Source: Alphaproteobacteria bacterium
GTDB lineage: Bacteria; Planctomycetota; Phycisphaerae; UBA1845
DNA: 64,000 bases
Assembly (NCBI GenBank): GCA_028285105.1
Contig: JANQQE010000001.1
Location: 62,001-126,000, forward strand
Direction: 5' to 3'
Position numbers and translations under genes: made by a program. Shown here piece after piece: positions 10,901 to 17,707 of this stretch (position 1 is the first letter of the stretch; each line of letters begins with the position of its first letter). Below the pieces are notes generated by a model. That model saw only the letters and a list, made by a program, of their open reading frames with translations. It did not search any database and was not told where the DNA came from.

Positions 10901-12827
10901 CCTGAGTGAGTACAGTGCAGAAGTTTCAGCCACACCGACGATTTCGCCCGAACCACTCCCACCCACGAATCTCTACGTGACCTTTGAAGGCGATGAGTAT
11001 GTGTTCCTCGATTGGAACGACTCGACACAGCCCAGTGTGGAGAGCTACAACGTCTATCGAAGCACTTCAAGTGGTGGACCATACGCTTATCTCGGCGGTG
11101 ACGTTCTCAGTGAATACGAAGACGATACCGGTGTTAATGGGGTGCGATACTACTACGTGGTCACGGCAGTCGACAACCTTGCCCGCGAGAGCGGATACAG
11201 CAACGAAACAACGGGCAAGCCATTTCAACCTATGCCCCAACCGCAAGGTGTCTTCGCTATCGGTGGCCAAAACCAGATTACGCTCAATTGGAATGCAGTG
11301 TCCCATCCAGAGCTGATTGGTTACGGCGTTTATCGCGCGACCTCGTCGGGTGGGCCGTACACGGGTATTGTGCAGGTCTACGACCCTCCATACATAGATA
11401 CCAACGTTGTTCTTGGAACGGTTTACTACTATGTCATTGTTTCAATCAATGGCAGTTCGCAAGAAGAGAGCGTTTACAGTTCCGAGGTGTCAGCCGTGGC
11501 GACGGACTCAATCGCCCCAGCCGCACCATCCAACCTGGTAGGTACCGCGACTAATGGCGGAGCGAACCTGCAATGGGAGGCCAACACCGAACCAGATCTC
11601 TCGGAGTACGGTATTTATCGCAGCACGACCAGTGGTGGGCCCTATGGTGAGGTTGCCACTGATGATGCTACCTCTTATGGCGATGGAGGATTGGTCAATG
11701 GGACGACATACTATTATGTCGTCACTGCGTTCGATAACTCCGGAAACGAAAGCACATACAGCAACGAGATTACCGTCACGCCATTCGATCCGAATGCGGC
11801 GGCTGGTTATCATGTGCAGTTTGGACGCGCTGAGGTTGTTGGTTCAACACTTGATATTCCTATCAATACCGTCGATTTGAACCACGCTTTTGCGCTGATC
11901 AGTTATGGAACGGGATATGCAAACAGCAACATCAATGCGAACCGCACGATGGTTCGTGGGTATCTGCTGGATAGCGACACCGTCCGCATTCAACGTCAAA
12001 GTTCCAGCAATTCCACGTGGGTTAGTTGGCAGGTGGTCGAATGCGTGGGTTCGGAGTTTAGGACTTATCACGGCAGCGGGACTTTCACGAATGGTCAAGG
12101 TAGTGTCGCGAGCAGCATTGGCGGAACGGTTAACCGCAATAGTTCGGTTGTGTTTGTCTCCGCGGATTCCAATTCGAATTCCCGTAGCTCCTACAACGAA
12201 GCGTTGCTGACCGCGGCGGTGGAATCATCAACAACCGTACGCATCCAGCGGGCTGACTCCAGTAGTTCATCGGTCGATTACAACTGGACGGTGGTGGATT
12301 TTGATTCAAGCAAGATCGATAGTGTGCAACACGGAACCATCAGTTTCAGCGCACCGCGCCAAGACAATCCAGCAGCCGCGACAATCAATGCAGTGAATCC
12401 CGCGTCATCGATTCTACTCTTCCAATCGCGATCGACACGAAACGGCTTGGCTTACTCAGCCGTCGCAGGTCGCCTGGTGGGCACCAGCATAGTTGAGTTC
12501 TACCAGCATACCGGAAGTAGCGGGACTAGAACGGTTGAGTACTACGTGATTGACTTTGGGACAGGCTCATCCGCCCAGCGAGGCCAGATCAACAATGCCA
12601 GTAACAGCAGTTGGGCGATAGCAAGCGCATCATTGACGCCTGTCGATCCGTCCCGCACGTTGGTGTTCCACAGCATGACCTGCAATGGCACCGGTTCAGC
12701 CTATCCACGAGCATTTTCCACTGGCGTATTGACTTCTTCAAACAACATGGAGATCCAGAGGATGCGATGGGGGCAGGCCAGTTACATCGAGTGGCAGGCG
12801 ATTCAACTCCCGGCTGCTACTCCGTAG
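7947..12827 (+). CDS. Secreted M64 (IgA-peptidase-like) metalloprotease with nine FN3 domains
   Basis: Starts at ATGATG behind GGAGG. The 1626-residue product has a signal peptide (VVVAVSLVFRLAYVAQTVAA, cleavage near residue 30). Residues ~110-350 form the protease: VDIVFVGDGYT opening strand, zinc site HEFGH at 241-245 followed by SFGNVADEY (third ligand probably D252 or nearby), as in peptidase family M64. Residues ~350-438 are linker and Ig-like. Residues 439-1279 are nine fibronectin type III domains of about 93 residues, each with the LTWNANPEPDIxGY core and YYYVVTAxDxxGNES end. The last ~345 residues contain four degenerate ~80-residue repeats, each ending in a W/Y-x-V-V/I-D/E-F type strand, of unknown role. 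No sorting signal is visible at the C-terminus. The FN3 array probably holds the protease away from the surface or binds polymer. It is followed by a strong intrinsic terminator. Confidence 0.88.
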   Translation: MMRRRNWSPWVVVAVSLVFRLAYVAQTVAAPPLSDEQTREVLQAEYDKLHIKHAEQRHAGELKCLIQGCGIHVNEMNPLERLMFGLDSRLVGRSTFNSVTLHDNGPVENRVDIVFVGDGYTTSDLVNYETHVNNILAGFFGEEPMDAYEPYFNVHRVDVISNESGVDEGGVLRDTALDMYYSGRRLLINIGKARDAASSAPDEDQILALSNSTTYGGVAWYSLELGTVVGNSGLSKEVALHEFGHSFGNVADEYVEGTTPYTGGDPPRANVSIYTAAEQTALQRKWYRWLDLPHVDTFEGAYYRPSGIYRPTVSSKMRSLNRPFEEINAEQLVIVLYQTVSPIDDATPQISEPYFAGTTFNVTPMQPVGHNLDVQWFIDGLPVAGATGTSFTPDYENLSDTVHDVSVTVVDNTTRVRDEGARAQWMTDSRAWTVQGGYPGAPAGLVATADADSVNVTWNANPEPDIVEYRVYRATASGGPFTFIGASPTNAYDDTTVSLGTTYFYVVSAFAQGNESTVSNEDLATAGVAFPSIPRDVAIAIDEEALDIDWSDNPEPNIIGYRLHRSETAGGPYALVNASLQVSSDYRDTGLTNDVTYYYVVIARDSNGNESPVSAEVPGTPTNFAPSAPTGLTAVPHDRRVDLTWNANPESDVEGYYIYYSETSGGPYDEIDNDDVTSWVVGGLTNGVSYYFVVAAEDSSGAIGPFSAEAGATPFDDQPPSEPDNLVGIVGDQSASLSWDPVTDPDVLEYNVYRSLTTTPPFTLVDTIEDPDYLDSGLTNGVQYYYQVTALDFVGNESDFSSGVFVTPSANPPPPAPTGLTATPGEFQVSLDWNDSTDPDVIGYLVYRATASGGPYDEVDDVQGVSAFVDTTVSNGTLYYYVVTAYDNLSQESQYSSEVQVRPEDMTPPAAPTGLEATALDSSVYLTWDANTEPDFNSYFIYVAESQGGPYGEVDSDDVTEWLVGGLTNGVTYYFVIRAEDNATNLSEYSAEVSATPTISPEPLPPTNLYVTFEGDEYVFLDWNDSTQPSVESYNVYRSTSSGGPYAYLGGDVLSEYEDDTGVNGVRYYYVVTAVDNLARESGYSNETTGKPFQPMPQPQGVFAIGGQNQITLNWNAVSHPELIGYGVYRATSSGGPYTGIVQVYDPPYIDTNVVLGTVYYYVIVSINGSSQEESVYSSEVSAVATDSIAPAAPSNLVGTATNGGANLQWEANTEPDLSEYGIYRSTTSGGPYGEVATDDATSYGDGGLVNGTTYYYVVTAFDNSGNESTYSNEITVTPFDPNAAAGYHVQFGRAEVVGSTLDIPINTVDLNHAFALISYGTGYANSNINANRTMVRGYLLDSDTVRIQRQSSSNSTWVSWQVVECVGSEFRTYHGSGTFTNGQGSVASSIGGTVNRNSSVVFVSADSNSNSRSSYNEALLTAAVESSTTVRIQRADSSSSSVDYNWTVVDFDSSKIDSVQHGTISFSAPRQDNPAAATINAVNPASSILLFQSRSTRNGLAYSAVAGRLVGTSIVEFYQHTGSSGTRTVEYYVIDFGTGSSAQRGQINNASNSSWAIASASLTPVDPSRTLVFHSMTCNGTGSAYPRAFSTGVLTSSNNMEIQRMRWGQASYIEWQAIQLPAATP
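9261..11783 (+). repeat. Nine tandem FN3-coding units of about 280 nt
   Basis: Nine in-frame units of ~93 codons encode fibronectin type III domains inside the M64 protease gene. Phrases recur at the same spacing, such as SGGPY near the middle and TNGVxYYxVV near the end. Units 3 and 6 share a DDVTxWxVGGLTNGV segment and look like the closest pair. The units are diverged at DNA level, so the array is probably old and stable. Confidence 0.85.
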
Positions 12828-13349
12828 TAACTCGCACCAATCAATGAAGCTACGGGCGTGGGCGTCAATTGACGTTCACGTCCGTTCTTAATTCGGAGGT
12901 GACTGAGCGCCGGTAGTTTTCTTGTTCGAGGCAGGCCTGAATTCCCAGCGGCTCTGCAGTGACCCTGTTGTATCTATACCACCCACGAACCATCCTTCTC
13001 AGGCAAAATAGAAATCCTATCCCAACTGCTGGATGCGGTTGAGGGGGATAGGTTAACACCGCGCGGTTATTAGGAAGGCAGCATCTATGACTTTTATCAA
13101 ACGCAGAGCGCTATTATGGTAGCCGAAACATGACTTGCAACATTTGGGAATGGTGCCATGATACGGCATAGTATGGCTCTCGTCCTTGCGCAAATCCGGC
13201 AAAGGCCGTCCCCGGCAGCAAGAACTGCCGATCAGTCATTACGAACCTCCATATTCAAGTACTATTCCAAGGCAACTGTTGGGTATTCATGCGTTCTTCG
13301 GATAGGCTCTTGAATCTTTGTCAAGAGACTGGCGTTGGCAAACGGAAGG
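12828..13349. other. Intergenic region between convergent exoprotein genes
   Basis: This 522-nt stretch lies between the 3' ends of the M64 protease and the VWA protein. Apart from the terminator at its left end, there is a small hairpin near 13215-13235 (CGGCAG / CTGCCG stem) about 115 nt beyond the VWA stop. I see no gene. Confidence 0.6.
12852..12889 (+). terminator. Intrinsic terminator of the M64 protease gene
   Basis: A 15-bp stem (12852-12866 with 12871-12885, including three G-U pairs) closes on an AATT tetraloop and is followed by TCTTAATT. It starts 25 nt after the stop codon. The long, GC-rich stem and T-rich tail fit a Rho-independent terminator. Confidence 0.75.
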
Positions 13350-16300
13350 CTACTCACAATCGTCTGGGATTCCGTTCTTGTTGTTGTCCTTTGAAATACC
13401 CGTGTCAATGTCACAACCATCCTCGACATTGTTATGATTGCAATCTTCAAAACCCTGATCGCAGCTCTTCTGTCCGCAGATCACTCTAATCTTAAGCAGA
13501 TCCTGATCTTCAGAGTTGATCGTTCCATCTTCATTCATATCCGCACAGATGCAGTCGTAGGATGTGCTGTCAGGATCATCAATACAAACATTGATCACAG
13601 CCAAGTCGTCGGCGTCGACGGAATTGCTGGTTTTGATGTCGCCAGGGCAAACGCACGTATCGCATTCGTCGGGGATGTCGTTCTTGTTTTTGTCGGCAGA
13701 TTTGCCCGACGATATGTCGCATGAGTCTGGAACGCCATTGTCGTTGCAGTCCATGGCATTTCCAGATTGAACGTCGCAAGAATCCAGAATCTGGTTTGAA
13801 TCGCAGTCCTCATCTACGCCAAGCGTAAAGTCGAGGTAGTCTGGAGAGGTATTGCCATTGCAGTCTTGTGTTAGTAATGCAATGCAGGCACCCGCCATCT
13901 GCAATACACGATCCACGAACAACTGAATATCGAGTCCGTTCACGACACTGTCGCCGTTCAAATCTCCACATGCACAATCACATCCTGGTGCGTTGCTGCT
14001 ATCTAGCAGGCATGCCGTGAAGCAAGGCGTGTCGTCCGTATCAATAAACCCATCCGCATTTACATCACCCGGGCATGTGCATATGTCGCACTCGTCTGGG
14101 ACATCGTTATTGTTAGCATCCTCGGCAATGCTGGCTGCGATATCGCACGCATCGGAGACTCCGTTTGTGTTGCAATCATCAAATGGGGTGCTGCAATCAT
14201 CGATACCACATAGAAGTTTGTGTATCAACAATGTCCCATCTGAAGCATCAATTACGCCATTGGCATCCATATCGGCGCAGTTGCACTGAATGCCAGACAT
14301 TTGCCCTACAAGCATACAAGTATTGAAGCCACCAAGATCGAGGCCGTTGACAAATCCATCCTGGTTGATGTCGCCCAGACACAAACACGGACTGGTGCAT
14401 TCGTCAGGGACGTTGTCGTCGTCCAAGTCCCTGCTTCCCCCTGGACTGGATATGATTTGGAAAGCGAATTCGGTTGCACTGCTAAACCAATCGACGCCGG
14501 GGACTTCAAATGCTTGGGCTGAACCGAAGACACCGTTGAGCAAATCCAAGTTGCCGGCTTCCCAGTGAAATAGATCCACCGTTCCCTGCGGTTCGTTGAA
14601 GATTTCCAAGAAATACATTCCCGCTGCCAGCTCAACTGGTGTATCCAGTTGCAGTTCGAAACGCCATTCAGCAAAGAATCCAGCAATCGGAGGATTAGTG
14701 GTCAAGGACCGAGTAGAAGTCACACTGCTTTGAACAGGAAGAGCAGCGCCGGGCATGCCGCCATCGTCTGCGCGAAAGATGACAGTAAAGTCGTCAGCCG
14801 TGCCTTCGTCATTGTTGCCATAGTATCCCCAAAAATGAATCTCACTGATCGAGATGTCTTTGGCAATCACAAAGTTTTCCGCCACGCTGCCAAATCCGGG
14901 CTGAGTGGGAACGCCAAACTGCTGGTTCGGTTGCTGATTCACCACGGTTTCGATGGTCAAATCACATTCGTCCGGAATGCCATTGAAATTGCAATCGTCA
15001 CTCGTTCCAACCGCTATGTCGTCGCCGTCGTCCACGTTGTTGCAATTGCAATCATTTTCGCATTCGTCGGGAATTGCATTGCTATTGCAGTCAAGACTTA
15101 TGCCTTCTTCAATGTCGCACGCATCTACGACGCCATTGCTGTTACAATCTAGTTCGCATTCGTCAGGCACGCCATTTTTGTCACAGTCAACGCTCGCACC
15201 GAGCTGAGCGACGATTTCAATCGCCAAATCTGAAGTGATGGTAAACCATGAAACACCAGGCGCTTCGAACGCCTGCACAGTATTGGAGTTCGCTCCAGTG
15301 TTGGTTTCCCAATTAAAGAAACTCACGGTTCCCCGGGGCTCATTGAACACTTCCACAAAGTAGCTCCCCGGCGCAAGCGTTAATGGCGTATCCAGGCGCA
15401 GTTCGAAAAGCCATTCAATGAGAAACCCACCGATGGGAGTAGCGTTAGTCAATGTCCGAGTGGACGTGACGCTGCTTTGAATCGGGAGCGCTGAACCGGG
15501 CAGCCCGCCATTGTCGGAATGAAAGATGACGGTGAAATCATCACCGACACCCTCATCATTGTTGTTGAAATAGCCCCATATACGAATCTCGGTAATCAAG
15601 GTATCATTGGTAAGGTTGAAATTGACCGCGCCACTGCCAACGTTGGGTCCGACGGGTATGCCGGAGATTTGATCCGGTGGCTGATCGAGGACGGCATCAG
15701 TAGCCACATCACAATCATCTGGTATGCCATTTAGGTTACAATCCGGTTCGCACTCATCCGGAACACCATTGCCACCACAATCTGAACTTGATTCGTTCTC
15801 AAGATCGCACTCATCAGCAATACCATTGCTGTTGCAGTCATCGCAGCGATCAAGTGCTTGCTGCAAGGCTTGACCAACACCTTCAGCGTTTGACGGCCGC
15901 AAGGCGTACAAGCCCCTTGTCTTGTTTGCATAGTTTTGCATGATTTCAACGATTCGCGTGTCAGGAAAATCTGCTATGTAAACTGTCGAAATCACCACCG
16001 ACATGGCGGCTGCTTCCTGTGCGCGAAGATCAGCGTTTACATCATCAATCCCTGGTGTAAAAGTGTCATCGCACCCACCCGGTAGAGCGTCGGTAATGAG
16101 GAGCGCATGTTTGAGGCAATCTGGTCTGAAGGAGCTTGCTTCGTTGAAGTCAGGACCGGCACGGAAGCAGCCTGCGCTGATATCACTAAGAACTTCATGC
16201 AGCGCTTCATCTGATGCTTCCGGAAACAGATTTCCATTTTCCGTCACCAGCGTCGCGATCGTGTCCTTTACTGCCTCTGTATCTGTCGTCCAAGTATGTC

Positions 16301-16733
16301 GCACGAACACACTATCAGTAAACGTCACCAAGCCGACACGAAGATCATTGCCAGAAAGGGCGAGTGCTTCGTCGATGACGAAAGGTAGTCCAGCGTCAGG
16401 GTCCAGCAAGTTTGCCTGCCCGTCATTCACACTACCCGTTACGTCCACCACAAGTACCACGTCCATACATCCACAATTCTCGGATTCTTCACTAAGGATG
16501 ACTGGACCGTTGGTGACAGTGCCAATGGCAAATGCTTCATTTTGCATTTGCAAGTCATTGTGCTGGTTTGCTTGCGACGACGCGTTAGACACAATAGGCT
16601 GACCGGGGATCGTGGCATTCGGTGGTTGTTCATTGAGCCGTGACGATGAATCGGATTGGCCATATGCACTGCTGGGGACACACAAAGCAAGTTTGGCCGC
16701 GATCATGAATGGGGCAATTCTAAGCAAGAACAT
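13350..16733 (-). CDS. Secreted VWA-domain protein with D-C-N-x-N-G repeats and dockerin-like modules
   Basis: Start set at the ATG 16733, which has AAAGGA 8 nt upstream; a GTG seven codons further up is the alternative. The 1127-residue product has a signal peptide (MFLLRIAPFMIAAKLALC...SSAYG). Residues ~85-300 form a von Willebrand A domain with the metal-binding start VVLVVDVTGSVNDG (MIDAS-type D-x-T-x-S variant). DCNxNGxPDECD repeats then alternate with two copies of a ~165-residue beta domain (shared phrases FWGYxxNNDEG, DDFTVIF and VQSSVTSTRxLT). Three dockerin-like EF-hand modules follow (GDINQDGFVNGLD, GDVNADGFIDTDD, GDIKTSNSVDADD), then further repeats to the end. This is probably an adhesive or structural surface protein; no enzymatic motif is seen. 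Its start faces the sigma/kinase pair at 17097-20557 across 363 nt. Confidence 0.8.
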   Translation of the reverse strand: MFLLRIAPFMIAAKLALCVPSSAYGQSDSSSRLNEQPPNATIPGQPIVSNASSQANQHNDLQMQNEAFAIGTVTNGPVILSEESENCGCMDVVLVVDVTGSVNDGQANLLDPDAGLPFVIDEALALSGNDLRVGLVTFTDSVFVRHTWTTDTEAVKDTIATLVTENGNLFPEASDEALHEVLSDISAGCFRAGPDFNEASSFRPDCLKHALLITDALPGGCDDTFTPGIDDVNADLRAQEAAAMSVVISTVYIADFPDTRIVEIMQNYANKTRGLYALRPSNAEGVGQALQQALDRCDDCNSNGIADECDLENESSSDCGGNGVPDECEPDCNLNGIPDDCDVATDAVLDQPPDQISGIPVGPNVGSGAVNFNLTNDTLITEIRIWGYFNNNDEGVGDDFTVIFHSDNGGLPGSALPIQSSVTSTRTLTNATPIGGFLIEWLFELRLDTPLTLAPGSYFVEVFNEPRGTVSFFNWETNTGANSNTVQAFEAPGVSWFTITSDLAIEIVAQLGASVDCDKNGVPDECELDCNSNGVVDACDIEEGISLDCNSNAIPDECENDCNCNNVDDGDDIAVGTSDDCNFNGIPDECDLTIETVVNQQPNQQFGVPTQPGFGSVAENFVIAKDISISEIHFWGYYGNNDEGTADDFTVIFRADDGGMPGAALPVQSSVTSTRSLTTNPPIAGFFAEWRFELQLDTPVELAAGMYFLEIFNEPQGTVDLFHWEAGNLDLLNGVFGSAQAFEVPGVDWFSSATEFAFQIISSPGGSRDLDDDNVPDECTSPCLCLGDINQDGFVNGLDLGGFNTCMLVGQMSGIQCNCADMDANGVIDASDGTLLIHKLLCGIDDCSTPFDDCNTNGVSDACDIAASIAEDANNNDVPDECDICTCPGDVNADGFIDTDDTPCFTACLLDSSNAPGCDCACGDLNGDSVVNGLDIQLFVDRVLQMAGACIALLTQDCNGNTSPDYLDFTLGVDEDCDSNQILDSCDVQSGNAMDCNDNGVPDSCDISSGKSADKNKNDIPDECDTCVCPGDIKTSNSVDADDLAVINVCIDDPDSTSYDCICADMNEDGTINSEDQDLLKIRVICGQKSCDQGFEDCNHNNVEDGCDIDTGISKDNNKNGIPDDCE

Positions 16734-17096
16734 AGGAAGATTCCTTTTGGACACAACGCAATGTTTTCAAACGCACAGATGGCCTTGCACGGACGCACTT
16801 ATCACCAAGTCAATGGTCCTGACGTACTATTTTCAATTGAGTTTCTGCCTCAAATTCCCTTGAAAACGATATTTAACCAATAGCCCTTTTCGGAAGAGCA
16901 GTTGAAGAACATAGATACAATCGATGAATTTAGCCGAGTTAGGACTCACACCCGTGAACATTTCGCGAAGAGCCTCTTGCTGGCAGAAATTCTGCGAACA
17001 TTCTGGAAATCTGATCAACCTGTCTACTACAATCTCCAATGCGAAATCGCCTCTACCAACCAAAGCGAAAAACGCAAACCGATAGGATCAAGCCGA
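16734..17096. promoter_or_regulatory. Divergent control region between VWA exoprotein and sigma/kinase module A
   Basis: This 363-nt gap separates the start codons of the VWA gene (minus) and the ECF sigma gene (plus). An open frame continues upstream of the sigma start to 16902, but its translation lacks sigma-domain features, so I treat it as noncoding. A promoter for the exoprotein recognised by the neighbouring sigma factor would lie here if the module hypothesis is right. Confidence 0.4.
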
Positions 17097-17678
17097 ATGA
17101 GTTTTTCTGAAGAAAATTTGAATCTGGCTTCCGAACCAGGCAAAAAACAGGAACGATTCGATCCCCCAAGCTTCAGCGGGGCGGCTAGGGATTTGATGCC
17201 GTCTGCCTACGCTGAATTGAATGCCTTGGCGGCTCGATTGCTTCGTGGCCGTAAAGGCAATCGAATTCGTACCACTTCTTTGATTCATGAGGCTTACTTG
17301 CGGCTTTCGCAATCGGGTTCGATCGCCTGTAACAACCGAGCCCATTTTTTTGCCTTGGCTGCCAATGCGATGCGGCGCGTCCTCGTAGACCAGGCACGGC
17401 GAAGTCATGCTCTGCGAAATGGACGTGGCTGGCGGAGAATTCAGATTGAAGAGATCGTGATACGTTCAACTCGGGCTGATTCTGAATTGCTGGCTGTTGA
17501 TGCTGCACTCAAGGATTTGGCAAGTTTCGATGCGGCAAAAGCCCGTATCGTTGAAATGCGATTCTTTGGAGGATTGACGACTGAAGAGACGGCAGAGGCA
17601 ATTGGGATTTCGACAGCAACGGTAAAGCGCGAGTGGTCATTGGCGAAGGCGTGGCTGGCGAACGAGTTTAAGAACTAA
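17097..17678 (+). CDS. ECF RNA polymerase sigma factor (module A)
   Basis: An extracytoplasmic-function sigma factor of the TIGR02999-like group common in planctomycetes and acidobacteria. Region 2 reads YAELNALAARLLRGRKGNR, then TTSLIHEAYLRL and HFFALAANAMRRVLVDQARR. Region 4 reads LASFDAAKARIVEMRFFGG with the helix-turn-helix TTEETAEAIGISTATVKREW. I chose ATG 17097 (GGAT nearby) giving 193 residues, because the 65 upstream codons show no sigma homology. The kinase gene begins about 30 nt after the stop, so the pair is almost certainly one transcript. It would direct RNA polymerase to a small regulon, most simply including the divergent VWA exoprotein gene. Regulation by the partner kinase is inferred. 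Confidence 0.88.
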   Translation: MSFSEENLNLASEPGKKQERFDPPSFSGAARDLMPSAYAELNALAARLLRGRKGNRIRTTSLIHEAYLRLSQSGSIACNNRAHFFALAANAMRRVLVDQARRSHALRNGRGWRRIQIEEIVIRSTRADSELLAVDAALKDLASFDAAKARIVEMRFFGGLTTEETAEAIGISTATVKREWSLAKAWLANEFKN

Positions 17679-17707
17679 CAGGAACCGGCGTCAATGGGAT
17701 TTTGAAC

